This document shows positions 42,462 to 55,930 of a stretch of DNA of 64,000 bases, piece by piece (within the stretch, counting starts at the first letter, position 1; every line of letters begins with the position of its first letter). The DNA comes from Hydractinia symbiolongicarpus (taxonomy: Eukaryota; Cnidaria; Hydrozoa; Anthoathecata; Hydractiniidae): the NCBI RefSeq assembly GCF_029227915.1, contig NC_079881.1, forward strand, positions 17,023,501 to 17,087,500. Reading direction: 5' to 3'. Made by a program: the position numbers and the translations under genes. Under the pieces are notes generated by a model. It worked only from the letters and a program-made list of their open reading frames with translations. It ran no database searches and was not told the DNA's origin.

Positions 42462-45384
42462 ATTCAACATTTATCCAAGTTTGTTCTGGATAAAAAAGAT
42501 CAAATTATTTTACGACAATGAAAATGCTTCCCTTTTTTCTCTCACTCATTACATGGTGTTGAATTTTTGGAAATTATTTTTTCTTCAACCACGAACAACA
42601 TTTTTTTACAATACCATTTTTTTCTGGTGTGAGAGATAGAAATGTTGTGAGCAAAATTTGGGTTCTTTTCAGGGCGAAATTTGGACTAACATTTCTATAA
42701 TGGAAAATTTTGTATGCTGTTGTTTTGTCAAATAGGTAGGTTTTTTTAATAAGTTTTTCTTTGACACACACACACATATCAATTGCACAAACATAAATGA
42801 ATGATGGTAATGATATATTTACTGATAAATAGGGATGAACTTACATGTGAAGGAGCAACCATTGCCTTGTCAAGTGGCTTCAGATTTTCCTTCTAAAATT
42901 TAAACTGAAGTTGAATTATTTGGATCCTTTGAAATTAACATGTTGAGGGTGTAATGTCAAAATTAAATTTCTGCAAATTTACATCATGACTGGTTTAGAG
43001 CAATATTATTACATAAATCAAAATTTCCAATCTCACTTTTCACAGCAAAATTTAATGCCTAGAGTGCTAGGAATTATATGCTTGTTCCCCTTTTTATAGT
43101 TTTTATTCATTTGTATATATATACGTTTTATGTCAATATATGTTGTTGCTTTTTTGTTGTTGTTGTTGCAATATAAAAAACAAAGCATCATTATCAATGC
43201 CAGACCTTGTTCGTTTGTATGAATTTTATCTGCACAAGGTATTTTGTTACTATAAGGGCAATGAAGGGAAAGGTCAATTCATTTGCAGAAAACAGTACAC
43301 CTGTCTTTGTTGCAGATCAAAAAGATGCATGATTGTGGAGTCTTATTTGATGCAATTTCAGGACGAAAAGTTAATATTCGGCTAACAGAGACAAGGAAGT
43401 TAAAACTGAGAGTGTCTCTTGCTAGACCTTCAACTCTTTTTGTTCTTAGTGAAAAAGAAAACCAACAGCAAAAGTTTATTAAAAAAAATTGAACTTGAAT
43501 AACTTAGTAATTTTCTCTTATTTTTCTTGAAGGATCCAAATGAAAGATAGGTTGAAAAATGTCAGAATTACTTCAATTTCTTTGACCATAAAATTCAATT
43601 CAATTTAATTCAACTTTTTACGAAGGGTTAAACCACAAAATTAAATCAAACATTTTAGTGGATGGCAAGATTAAGTCTATGCAAAATTGTATCCATGTAA
43701 AGCATGTGCAAAAACTGCATAAAAAAGTACATACAATAAATTTCCATAAAAAGAATCAAACATCGCACTTCATACCTTGCTATCTGAGGCTACCTTGTTG
43801 CATCAATGCTAAAATTTAATGTCAAAAGCAATTATTAATTTGGTGAAGATTAAAGAATTAAAATAATTGCATTGTTTGAAGAACACTCAGAGAAAAAAGT
43901 CAATAAAGTCACCAAATCAACATTCATCGAAACCTGGATGTTTTTGTTATTTCAGAAGATTGAGACAAAATTTGAATTATTGAAAAACGTTAAAAAAAGG
44001 TTTATTAATGTATATACAACTCAAAAATTTTGATCTTAAAAAGAAATTACAGCTTTACCTGCTGATGTTATTTAACTTCAAAACTTTCGAAACATTTATT
44101 TTATTTCATCCACCTCTATTTTCCAAAATTAAATTGTCTATAAGTATGGCTACTATTTTTAAATTGTGGTATCAACAGTCTTTATATTGGATTGTAGTTA
44201 AATTATTAAGAAAATGTGAGAAATATAAATGTTCTGTAAGTATCTTTATTATCCTTATTAACTAATATAATTCAATGAATAATTAACTTGTGCCTTTTCT
44301 TACCAAAACGTCCCATTGCCATCAGCAACATTGTAGTAAATGTGAAATCCCTCCCCATTCCGACAATATATTCCCTCTGTTCTTTCTACTTCATCCTCAG
44401 AGGTGCGATCTCCTAACAAGCGAAACACAAAAAGAAAAAAGAAAACATAAGGATCAATACAATATTTTTACACTAAGCAAATAATTAAAAAGCTAGACAG
44501 ATTACCTGCGTACTCTATCCAAATTTATCCGTTTAATTTTATGTTTTGTATTAGCCGCATGTGTAAATTCATTTAATAATAAAATTAAAAAATTGTACTT
44601 TTGGGAAATATTTAATTGTCTTAAACAATTGTTTTGTCAAATGAAGAAATTATATACAATTAAATCCATGATACAATGTCTGTTCCGCCTGTAAGTGCAG
44701 TTTTGCAGACTTGATTTATTCGTGCTCCGTCGGTGTTCACCTCCGCATAAGTTAAGAACCGCATGGCGGTCTTTTCCTTTTCCTTCTTCTTTGCCGTAAC
44801 GTCACGACTTTTAAAGTACGACCTGACCTCGCGATCTAGCGCTACCACTGTGTGCGTATCTTAATATTCGTGAAATTTGGAAAGAATGAAGACTACTGCG
44901 TTACGAATTTGATCACATATATTATTATACACTGTTATTTTAATATTATTTGATGAACTATGCTAGATACTCCTTTAAATTTTCGTTTTCAGTTTTCTTT
45001 TTAACGAGGCAGATTTTCTCACCTAAACCGAGCTCTTGGGGTTAAAATACGAGTTGTTCTTTTTGAGAAACCAAGTTCAAGGATGCCATATTGATTATAC
45101 TCCAGCTTGTGCATCAAGCTGCGAATCAAAAAATTATGAAGAGAAAGAAATACTTGGTTCGGTTAGTATGATTATTTAGCTGCCTAAATACAGTTTTATC
45201 GACGTTTAAGATATTCTCTTTAATGTGTCTATGTTTTCACATATCAGAATGAAAATATCATCACGTTTTCTAGCCATGTGTAAATCTGGAACAAACCAAA
45301 TGAAGTTAGTAGGTGGACACACCTTTTATTACTGTCATAAAAAGATACTCTACAAAATAAAATTGCTGAGTTATTCTATTAGTT
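42462..45384. other. no gene seen
   Basis: AT-rich intergenic DNA. Frames of about 60-85 codons exist (for example 43140-43492 and 44008-44265) but show no domain, no consistent overlap and no splice pattern that I can support. Confidence 0.5.
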
Positions 45385-46015
45385 AGACGGGGCAAAGACA
45401 GGCTGTTTCCCGTGTTTTTATTTAAACCGAAATTGCAGTGAAGTTTTTTAAAAAAAAAGAGTATTACGGTTACACACATGTGCAACACCGTTTACATGTA
45501 CTAAGCGCTCAGCTCATTTTTAGCGACAGGTTGTTTCCTGTGTGTTTTGTTTAAATGAAAGATGGGTTAAGTTTTTTTGAAAAGGGTATGACGCCTATTT
45601 TTTTATTTATTATGAACCTTTCAAAAGTATACATACATTCAGAGATAATCTCTGGTATCAATATGTGTCCTTTTATATGGACATGTGACACGGTTTACCT
45701 GTATGTAGTAAGCGCACAACCACGTTTTAAGACAGTGTATCCTGTGTTGTTATGTAAACCGAAGTAACAACAGTTTTTTTGAAAAGGGTTTTACGCCACG
45801 TAAACTGTGTCGTCATTAAACATTGAAGACACAGTTTAAATGTACTAAGCGCCTAGTCCAATGTAAATGATGGTTGTTTCCTGTGTTTCTGTTTAACCTA
45901 AGTTACGATAAAGTTGTTTTTTCAAAAAAGGGTATGATACTGATATGGATATACAACATTGTTTTCCTGTACTAATCACTCAGCCTAACGTAATATTTAT
46001 TTTCTTACTTTTAGC
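45385..46015. repeat. degenerate tandem repeat, about 140-200 bp units
   Basis: About four diverged units starting near 45390, 45533, 45736 and 45872. Each reads roughly TGTTTCCTGTGTT, TTTAAACCGAAGT, GTTTTTTTGAAAAGGGTATG and then GACACGGTTTACATGTACTA with AAGCGC. Lengths vary because one unit has an insertion. Confidence 0.65.
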
Positions 46016-47831
46016 GAGTACATTCTCCGAAAACATATTAAAGGTTGGTCGACTGTTTTCGCTATGACAGGGTAGCAACGAGTTGCAAACTGTGTTGTTT
46101 TTTTTACCTAAAGTTGTGGATTTTTTTTTTTTTATTTTTTTTTTTTTTTTAGAAAAGTATATTACAAAGTAATATCAAGGGTTATGGTGTTTTTGACGTA
46201 AAGCGGGCGTTTTGTGTTTTTATTATAAAAGGAACTAAAATCTTCCCAAAATTGAGGTTTTCAGTAATAAAAAATTCTTCCTAGATTAGAAACGAAAGTG
46301 TCTTGATAGCCCAATAAATAAAAGCAACCTCCGTAGTTTAACACTTGTATTCTCGCTAAAACATGCGGATGGAAAACGCATCCGCTTGGTAAATTTGACT
46401 CGAAACAGGGTTAGCGTTGCCATAGTTCCTATGAATGACATACAGCACTGGTATCATCTAAGCATCTTTTTTACGCTTTACGCATTTAATACGAGTACAA
46501 GTAATAGCTGAGTTACAAGTAGTTGAGTTACTTTATTTCAAAATATGCAATATGTCTAACAGCTAATAATACAACAAAAAATTACATTACAAGACGATTT
46601 TATGCATTGATAGTCAACAATAGTGCAACGTAGAAATATTGTTCAGAAAATTATAGCCTGTGTTAACAACCTAAAAATGTAAAAAGAAAAGCAGCATTAT
46701 AAAAGTATGAAAGCTTCCCAGTAGACTTACAGTGTAAGATAGCAACGCATAAGAAACCTCTACAAAAAGTTTATAGTAATTACCCCTTTATGAAGTTAAT
46801 ACAGTTTAATATTAAGGTCACTGGTGTAGTTTTGCTACAGTTTCTATTAAGCATTCATTTTAATATTGAAAAATTTCCACAAAATTTAAGCAGTTTATTA
46901 AGCCAGAAAAGAGTTAGAAATCAGAAAAATAACATCAAAGCATTTAACATGTCTGCATATTATTTACCCTCACATGCCCCTGTCAACTATGTTCAAAAAG
47001 TAGTTTAATACTTTAAAATCTTTAAGAAAGTTTTAGTAACTAGGTCTATTCTGAAGATTAACAGAACGTATTTAACATGCAATTCTTATTGCGATCTGTA
47101 TCATTTTACGTTAAAATCATTTCTATTAGTACAAGTTATTTTGTTATATATCCATCCATTTTATATATAGATATATAACCATTGTTTACAGTTTTCCAAT
47201 ATTATAAGGATTCCTAACGAATCTCCTGTGCTCTTTAATTGATGGTGATTTTAATTGTCAGAAGAATATTCACCATGGCTGACATCAATATATCTTATCT
47301 TAAAACAAAATTATATATGTTGTATTGCTCAACAAAAAAAGAAGGAATATTATACAACAAACTTGGACTATTCTTAGATTGGGTATTGTTTCATTCTTTT
47401 GTTTTTAGCAATTTTATCACAATTAAAAGTAGCATGGGAAAGTTAAGGATCTCCTCGTTTCTTAAATTTTTAAAATGAGCATTGGGATGTAGTATATAAA
47501 ATCTACTGTTTAAAAGTACCAACAAAGTCAAAGTTCTTGGGACACTCACAATCGAAACGCAAATTTGACGTTGGGACAAGGTGGAATCCTTTGGCTTTAA
47601 GTATATCTCATACTGTAAACATTGATTTCTTAGAGAAGAGAAGGTATCTTGAACATGTCGTCTACCTGCTTAACAGGAGCACGATGAGTGTACCTCCCCG
47701 GCCACTTTGAAATTAATTCAACAGATGGTTATTTTCACCTTAGATTCCAAACCTGTTTTTGAAACCGAAATTATAGGATTTAGATTGTGTGACTGTGATA
47801 AAACTGGTAAAAGCTTTTACTTGTATTAAAA
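46016..47831. other. no gene seen
   Basis: AT-rich with T-rich runs near 46110-46150. No supported coding sequence upstream of the integrase ATG at 47832. Confidence 0.5.
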
Positions 47832-48864
47832 ATGGAGTCATTTGGTAGTGTAGCTGACGAAGATCTTGTACGTTCGATGGTCAGAAGAGGTGCTACTCAC
47901 CAACAAGTTGCCAAACACTACCAACAAGCATACCCAACCGTTAAAGGACTCAGTGCTAGAAGCGTTCGCAGATATTGTAAGCTAAATAGAATCAGCAGGA
48001 TTGATGATACAGAGTTGGAGGACACTGTGTTGGAAATGATTTCCTCTTATGGTCATAGTTATGGAAGGCGATTAAAGCAAGGTAGCATACGTTCTATGCT
48101 AGGAGTGACATCTGGTGCTGTTAGCCAACGAAGAATAGCAAAAGCTCTTAAAACCGTTGCCCAGTGGCCCAAAACGCCCGCTTGCGTGATCTTATTGATA
48201 TAACTAATCCTGTACCATATTTTGCCAATATTTTGGGTACAAGGCACATTTTGACCAAAATGAAAAGATTGGTCAAGATTATGGATGTACGCATGTTTTG
48301 TTTGCTGATGGGTGTTCACGACTTTTGGCGGGATGCGCTGGTATGCCCGTGAAGAACCCAATTCCTCTATACGAATTCGTATACCGTCCAGCATTAGTGA
48401 AGTTTGGGATCTGGGAACAATTGCGAATGGATCATGGTAAGGAGTTTTGTCTGGTTATATTTGTACAGAAAATCCTGTCCGTTTACCGAAACAATCAAAG
48501 AAGAGAATCGTTTAAGCAAACAAAGTCGACCAGCAATTACGTCGCAGAAAGGCTTTGGCCAGAAGTTAATGGGAGAATAAATTATCCACTAAAACGTGCT
48601 ATGAACGAAATTGTAGAGTCGGACGACTTAGACGTCACTGATCCAATTCTTAAGTCGTGTTTTTCCTGGATTATGTTATACGCATCAACAGACGCCGTTG
48701 AACATTTCCTAAATTCTTGGAATCATCATCGAGTTCCTGGACCTAATGGCTGCGTACCAATAGAGAACATGAGGAGAACAAAAAACACCTCTTGTATACC
48801 GCCAGAATTAATTCCAACAACGGCAGAGGCAGTGCGTATGTACGAATCGTGTGGAGGAAATTAA
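47832..48864 (+). pseudogene. rve-type integrase gene relic 2
   Basis: About 340 codons from ATG 47832. N-terminal helix-turn-helix region MESFGSVADEDLVRSMVRRG ... GLSARSVRRYCKLNRISRID, then ISSYGHSYGRRLKQGSIRSM. Two frameshifts (about 48155 and 48228) separate this from the integrase core: YFGYKAHFDQNEKIGQDYGC, THVLFADGCSRL (first catalytic Asp), PVKNPIPLYEFVYRPALVKF, LRMDHGKEFCL (second Asp), STSNYVAERLWPEVNGRINY (catalytic Glu) and a C-terminal SWNHHRVPGPNGCVPIENMR. A different subfamily from relic 1 at 35120-36179. Only two small lesions suggest a fairly young copy. No flanking LTR or TIR seen. Confidence 0.7.
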
Positions 48865-49292
48865 GTAGAACTGCTGAGTTTGGGTACGACCCCCTTTTTA
48901 ATGCATAAAGACCTTTATGAATACAAGTTATCGTTGTTTAAAGTAAACTCAGCAAGCCCAAAGCAGTTATTCGCAAGTGTAGTACATGGTGATGTAGGGC
49001 AATTAAGAGACGCTTTACACTTGTATTATAACATAACACTATCTTTGGCATAAAAACTTTACATAAAAATAACAAAATAGAAGGAAAACATTCACATAAC
49101 GGTTGGACCTAACCTTGTCCATCACTAATATGGGTTTGAAATTATGTTTGTTATGATACACACTAATGTGTGAATGTTCCATATATAAATATATATAAAA
49201 ACTATAAAAACTTTATGGTTTTTTTTTAGTGTAAATAAATTTTTTCAAAAAGTAACAAAAATAATTTACAGTTCACTAACTGTAAAATAACT
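48865..49292. other. no gene seen
   Basis: AT-rich spacer between convergent integrase relic and RING gene. Confidence 0.5.
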
Positions 49293-50927
49293 AAAGCTCA
49301 TTGTCAACAATGTCTGTGTCAGGACTCAGCTCAATGTGTTCATTTTTGCCACCATGATCAATGTTATCGATTTCTGTTGTGCCTGTCGTTCTGACACATG
49401 GAACAAACTCAGATATTCCGGGTAAAATTAAAGGATTTTTTGGAAATTCTGTTGTGTACCTAACACAACAAAAATTCTTTCTACAAACAGCACACTTCTT
49501 TACATTCTTTAGACAGTCAAAGCATCCCAAAAACGACCACAGAATGGGCATGAGGAAAAGTTAGTTGGTGACACTTCTAAGCAGATGAAACATTTAAATA
49601 CTGCTGCATAATCTGCAAATGCTTGTTTATGTTGAGCTGACTCGACAGATTCTTTCAATTGTGTTGTGAACGATTTTAGTGCTTTGAGATCAATATCAAA
49701 AACAATTCTGATCTTTGAGGTGATTCAACAAGTTCTATCAATTCACAATCATCTTTAATAGCATTGTATGATGTTGGTTTGTAGTTTGCAAACATCTCAG
49801 AGGCCATATGGTAGCTTTGTTATTCCAATTATGAATGCCTAGAATTAAAATAAACGAAAAAACTTATTTGAATTTCAGATGTTTAGATTATAAATTTAAC
49901 TGTAAGAAATTGAAACTTCGTTGAACATAAATGTCATAAAATAATATACCTCTTGTATTCTGTGAGTCCTTCACGGGTGGTAAATTTTTGTATAAAATAA
50001 TAAAAACACCTGTCCAATTGTAATGCAACCTCTCGTTGCAACTCCTTCACTCCGAAATTGCCACACTGTCTTTGAAGTTTTGAGAGGTCCACTCTCACAT
50101 CTACAATAGTTATCAGATCATCATCTTCTCCAACTTCAGTTACTGATATGGACTTTATTACTGCTGGAGTTTCAACTGATATGGACTTTAATACTGCTGG
50201 AGTTTTACTGAAAAAGTGAATGTAAAAGTTAGATTAATGGTTTGTATATTAATTCATACATAAGAAAATTTAAGCTGTAAACACACATTTTTATCTCTCA
50301 ACTAACCTTGCAGATTTTGTCAGTTTTGCTTTTTTCAAGGGGGGGGGGGCAAGTCTAGGACCAAAAGCATTTTCAGCTGCCACACCTCTTCTTTCTGTGG
50401 TAAAAGAGCCTGCATAAAATGATGGTTTTATGTAATTTACCGGTGTGCTTGATATTGTTGACGGGTCAGACTGGTCTTGCACCACTTGCATATCAGAATT
50501 TGGAACAGCAATCTAAACATTACATACCCTTTAAGCATATATAAAGCATAAAGGTATCTTAAAGAAACAAAAGCTTTTTGTAAGAAGTTTTTGTGAAATT
50601 AAAAGACTGCACATTTTTCCTGAATTTTCATAGTTCTTAAAATAATTCATTTTATTCTGCAAAACCTTTTTAGACATCAGTCTATTCAAAATCAGAACAG
50701 TGTGAAACAAACAACTAATGTACCAAATATACAGTATTAATGCTTGATGGGATGTCAAATGTTCCCAACATTGAAGGCCAAAAATTCTTCCAGATACCAT
50801 TCAAATAAGCTTTCAAGTGAAGACCATCTTCTTTTACGGAACACATCATGGATAATTCCCCAGCCGTCATACCTCCATGGGGAAGATTGAGTACTTTTCC
50901 AGCATACTTCAATGTTATATCATTCAT
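49293..50927 (-). CDS. spliced RING-finger gene (predicted, 4 exons)
   Basis: Minus-strand exons read by eye. Exon 1 from ATG 50927 to about 50724 (NDITLKYAGKVLNLPHGGMT, AYLNGIWKNFWPSMLGTFDI). Exon 2 about 50515-50308 after TTTAG (VNYIKPSFYAGSFTTERRGV, a basic PPPLKKAKLTKSAR, then donor GTTAGT). Exon 3 about 50211-49951 (EDDDLITIVDVRVDLSKLQR, LQREVALQLDRCFYYFIQKF, donor GTATAT). Exon 4 about 49839-49293 with KDDCELIELVESPQ, a frame change near 49695, FADYAAVFKCFICLEVSP, then CPFCGRFLGCFDCLKNVKKC, AVCRKNFCC, stop. The last part is a RING-type C-x2-C...C-x2-C array, so a ubiquitin ligase is possible. The frame change in exon 4 could be a missed small intron or an inactivating indel. Not obviously transposon-derived. 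Confidence 0.5.
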
Positions 50928-52149
50928 TACTGCTGAATGAAAAAGGAGCACGTAGAAGTCAACAAAAAAGATGATTAAAGAGAGACACAGCACCCACTAT
51001 GCACAGCCAAAATCATCACAGACTATGTAGCTACAGCTAGCCTAGCTCTAGTTAAAATCAATTTTCAAAATTACTTAATTTTTAAGCTAGGTTAAACAAC
51101 AACAGAACAAAACGCATTACTCAAAACACGTTGTTTTCACCATCTTAAACTCATAAAATAAAACTACTCTTTTCTCAGAATATAAAGAAAGAACAAAACC
51201 AGCGATCAAAACCGGGTAAAACGGAGGAAAATAAAAAATCGAGAAAATCGAATTCGGGGAATCCAATAACACATTTCAGAAACCCTGTCGCCAGAATCTG
51301 CCCCGAGAACCTGAATTCTTGTTTGGCCGCAAATGTAAACTTATTGAGCACCTATCCGAGTGCGTATGATTTCAGAGACTGACGACATTTAAATATTACC
51401 TATATGTAGATTCCCAGGGAAAGGGGGTCTACAGACCTATTTACATTTAGCTTACACTTTTGCGTTTATGAAAGAGCTGTCCCTTAGTTATCTTGCAAAA
51501 ATTATTCTTTTTCCGCAGACACAAAGGTACACAGTTGCCCAAACGGCTACACGAAGCCTATGACCTTAGACAATAAACAAAAAACTAACAAAATCCCAAC
51601 TAATACACATGCAACTTAGCAATACTTTATACCAAACTTAACATACACCTCCAAACATTTCTTGACCGCCAAGACAATTTTTACTTAAATTGCTTCAGTT
51701 ATCTCGTTTAGCATTGGGCTTTAATAAACAAACAATCTAGGTCAAGTTAAAACCTTATGTTTTGATAAGAAGGAGATTTTAAATCTCTTTCTTATCGTGT
51801 CTTATTTCACACGTTTGTAAGAACATCTGGTGTTTTACCACTTTTAAGAATAGTTCTTGAAACAAAAGTGTCTTAAATCCAGTAGCAGTAAAAACTAAAA
51901 AAAATGAAGTATTACTTTAGCAACGAATTTATTGTCTCTTGCAGAGGCAGGATGAAGGTTTGGTTTAAGACAACAACATGGCACATGTGAGAAAAACACT
52001 TCCCATTTCCAATCCTTTTAATATCTGAAAGGGTTTCCAAATTCAAAACGTCTTCATTCAACTTATACAATTGCTTTGAAATTCTAATTATTTGAACTTG
52101 ACCCAGCTAAACCATGTTGAAAAAGAAGCACTTGTCGTCCGTAACCATA
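50928..52149. other. no gene seen
   Basis: Upstream region of the RING gene and beyond; no supported coding sequence. Confidence 0.45.
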
Positions 52150-52330
52150 CCCGTGGTCGTTTTAGGCGTATAAACTTAAAAACCCACGGACGTTTTAGGC
52201 GGCTTTCCTTCACATTTAAGAGCTTCATTCATTGAAACTTGAAAACCCGCGGACGTTTTAGGCGTTTTTTCTTCCACCTGTGATTTTCATTCATTCGGAA
52301 CTTTAAAACCCGCGGACGTTTTAGGCGAAT
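52150..52330. repeat. minisatellite with CCCGCGGACGTTTTAGGCG core
   Basis: Four copies of a GC-rich 19 bp core at 52150, 52183, 52246 and 52309 (spacing 33, 63, 63 bp); the first two have one or two changes. The 63 bp unit also shares TTCATTCATT and CTT-AAAAC sequence. Confidence 0.8.
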
Positions 52331-52865
52331 CGACATTGTTGCCTAAGATCGCCCCGGGTTTGCTTTTTTTAAGTAAAATATCAATGATGAAAAAATCGAT
52401 ATAACGCGGCATCGTCATAAGTCCACATCGGCGGATGCCTAAAAACAATTTACAAAAATAATTCATTTTTTTTATAGATCATTTTATCTAAATCTATAAA
52501 AAAAATTTCTAGGCCACAAAATTAATTAGGCTTAGGAAATTGCCTAGGCTGCCTAACCCTAGATCCGTCCCTGCACTGGAAAGACGATAATGTTGTGCGC
52601 CATTTTTTAAAAAAAATGTTTTACACTGGAAACACCATAATGTTCTAGGCCTCACTCGATTTATGACATACTATACTAAAACACTCCACCTAAATGTGTG
52701 TAATTACTTTTTTACGAGCATCTGATTCAGAAGTCTGACCGGCTTGCGTTCTTTCACCGCTTTGTGCTACTTAAACTTATGACCCTTGAGTTGCCAGCAA
52801 AAATTAACGCGTTGGTTTGTTCCACCCTGCATCTCACGTACTACATGAAAAATTCTGAAATCTTT

Positions 52866-55396
52866 TAGCCTGCAAGGGCTTTTAATTTGTGAATAACTAT
52901 TTTGTTGAAGGCTTAATGGCTTGGCAAGCAAATATGGACATCCAGTCAGTCATTAATTTTTTCAAATCAGTTAGTTACATTTGTGCATATTTTTCCAAGT
53001 CGAAGGATAAATCTGCGGAAGCTATGACGCAACCTGCAAGTGAAGCTTCAACAATGAATAAAACTATATACGAAAAAATAAAGTCAGTTGCTAGGGCATA
53101 TGCAACAAAACGAGAGTGTTCTATTCAAGAAGCTCCCTATCATGTTATGCCTGAACTTTGGCTTAAGAAATCTTTTTCTGTAGTATTATTTGCAAATAGC
53201 AATATCTCTCTCAATATAAAATTTGTCGTAGCGAAGAGGAAATCAAAGAGTTTCTCCAAAATAGTACTGATATATTCAAACAGAATACGTTGGACCGGTA
53301 CATAGATCGCCCTAACATTATATTTGTCAATGGAAAATATGGAATTGTTGATAGTAATGACAATCAGCCTATTTTTTAATTGATAAGGTTGTTGAAAAAA
53401 CACCTTGGTCACCTTTTTCCCAATGTGTTGCACCCTGTCATTGAAGTGGAAGCTTAAATGTCGCAAAGTCAAGTCTGTATTGCGATATCATGCTCCAAAT
53501 AGACACAGAAAACCTGAAGAATATGCTAACCATATGTTATTTTTTTTTTTTTCCATTTCGCGATGAATCATCTTTGTCCGGATACGGGTAGCTATTTGGA
53601 TAACTTATGGGAACCGTTGGTGTTTTGTAAGTGAATGAAAAAAACATATGAACTCTTTTCTGATTTAGTTGAAGAAGCACTCAATAACTACCGCAGTGAT
53701 ATGGGTAAGTAACTTGGATTCTTCTGCACAACAAGAAAATGATGAAGTACATGAACTATTAAGTACGCCTCCATAATTTGAAACATGGGATGCGGAAGAT
53801 GATGTATTGCTCAATGAAAATCCTATTAGATTACATTTTTCCCTAATCATAATCCAATTCTGACTGATGATGAAGTTAATGGAAATATCAGGACATTGAA
53901 CTCTAAACAAAGAGAAATATTTGAAGTTGTAATCAAATGGTCAAGAGACCACATAAAGAATGCTGGTGCTATTAAAAAATGTCCAATTCATCCAATTTAT
54001 ATGTTTTGGCGGGCAGTAGGGGTGTGAAAAGTCTCACCTAATCAAAACTATTTACCATGTATTGACGAAAACTTTATCTTATCATTCTAGGGAACATGAC
54101 AAAACCAAAGTTTTACTTCTCGCACCAACTGGAGTAGCCGCAGTTAATATTAATGGAACAACCATTCAATCCGAATTAGCGATCCCTGTTGGGAATTTTA
54201 GAACGTCTGTTTCAAAATTGAGCGGCAAGAAACGTGCTACATTGAGACAGAAGTTTTGGGAATTGAAAATCATTATCATTGACGAGATTTATATGGTTTT
54301 TAACTACCTTCTGTTACATATTCATCACAGACTGACTGAAATATTTGGAGTTTCACATAAAATACCATTTGTAGGTATATCTTTTATTGCTTGTGGTGCT
54401 TTTTATCAGCTCCCACCTGTTCTACAAAGACCAGTATGTGCAGAATATCAAGATGCGATGCTAAACATAGCTTGATTTTGGAGATTGTTCAAGATAGCAG
54501 AGCTTAATGAAGTTATTGATTTGCTTAACAAAATCAGAACAGCTGAACTAGACTTTGATGCTAAAATGGTTTTAAAGTCCAGAGATGACTCTGGACTTTA
54601 AGTGACAATGCTTCTCCAAGTAATGCTGTCCATATATGGGCAGAAAATAAACCGTGTTTGATCATAATTGTCGAATGCTGGAAAAACTCGAAACTGCTTC
54701 TAAAAGTATTCATATAATTAATATATGCCCCAGGGTATACCAACTTCGGTCATTGAGAGGGCCCAAAATTGAAGCCAATTGGAAACAGGGGGCCTTGCTC
54801 ACACATTGACAGTAAAATTTGGTGCAAAGGTGATGTTAACGGCCAATGTTGATATAGAGAACAAACTCACAAAAGGAAAAATAGGCAACGTTAATCATGT
54901 CCAATTTGGTAATGTAAGCAATGAGGTCAAGTTTGAAGATCGAAATATAGGGTTAAAACAAAAGAATGGTGATGCATATGCAAAACAAAATGATGTAGTT
55001 ACTATAAATAAATCAGAAACAAATATTCTTTTAAAGAAAAGTGACTCATCTCTTGCAATCAAAAGAACACAATTTCCTTCGATGCTGGCATGGGCATGCA
55101 CAGTCCATAAAATGCAAGGAAAACAATTTCCAGAAATTGTAATGAGCTTCAATTTAGAGAAACAAAGGGATTTTAATTACGGGCAAATATATGTAGCATC
55201 GAACGGAGTGACTTCGATGAGTGGTTCACATCTCATTGAAGAGTACAAATCAGCTTCTATTCGAGCTGACCCAAAAGCAAATTTAGAATGTGACATTTTA
55301 CGTAAAAATTTTGCTTTGATGGCTGTGCAAACTACTCATAGAAATTCTGACAATATCACTTGCGAATTCTTGATCACTCAAGAAACATGCAGTTGA
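52866..55396 (+). pseudogene. Helentron/Helitron-like PIF1 helicase, broken
   Basis: Plus-strand remnant. 52889-53305 matches the region between Rep and helicase: LMAWQANMDIQSVINFFKSV, YICAYFSKSKDKSAEAMTQP, KRECSIQEAPYHVMPELWLK. A decayed middle follows (CRKVKSVLRYHAPN, FPFRDE at about 53455-53570). Then the SF1 helicase: NSKQREIFEVVIKW, an eroded Walker A with SHLIKTIYHVL, LLLAPTGVAAVNINGTTIQS (54062-54475), Walker B IIIIDEIYMV, FYQLPPV, and 54779-55396 TVKFGAKVMLTANVDIENKL, MLAWACTVHKMQGKQFPEIV, FNYGQIYVASNGVTSMSG. Frame breaks near 54030, 54475 and 54740. The Rep nuclease is missing. Confidence 0.75.
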
Positions 55397-55930
55397 TATA
55401 GATGCTGATGAAAGTTTATGTGATAGTGATATCATGGGGTACTGAAATTTCTAATGATGATTGTTTAGAATCAATCCATTCAACATTGATAGAGTTTGAT
55501 ATTATAGAGCACAAAATAAGTAGTGATAAGTTTAGTGGTTTACCTTGTTGTGTTAAATCCAATATCAATATTGTCTCAATATATTGCTGTATGAAAGATT
55601 TCTGGGGCATTTTGTTATTATATCGTAAGCAGTCTATTTCTCTTTCAAACTTTTTTATATTGTCTCGCATTTTCTCTCATTTTTTAAGAACAGTATACAT
55701 TCGATCTTAGGTGACTTTAACATCAATGCACTGGAGTGCAACAGATAGTTCGTTCATTCAATTCAGAGATGTTTTTAGACATTATAAACTTACTGTGGAA
55801 AATTCAACACATATATCAGGCTCACTACTAGATCATGTCTATGTTAGAAACGATGCCAGTCAAGAAATGAATGCCAGTTGCACTGTTAAAAGTTTTTTTT
55901 TCTTTTCGACCATAATGCAGTTAAAGTAAA
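55397..55930 (+). pseudogene. EEP (APE-like) endonuclease tail of the Helentron
   Basis: Broken frames downstream of the helicase: GLPCCVKSNINIVSIYCC, LLYRKQSISLSNFF, then in another frame SILGDFNINALE, and GSLLDHVYVRNDAS at 55840-55860. The LGDFNIN and S-LLDHVYV boxes are the last catalytic motifs of exonuclease-endonuclease-phosphatase nucleases. A C-terminal EEP endonuclease after a PIF1 helicase is the established Helentron arrangement, which is why I prefer Helentron over canonical Helitron. Element ends not found. Confidence 0.6.

Noticed and set aside
43140-43492. Two overlapping plus-strand frames of 69-81 codons
   Set aside because: No domain, no splice signals, and one is a shifted reading of the other.
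45306-45767. Short ORFs on both strands
   Set aside because: They are translations of the degenerate tandem repeat at 45385-46015.
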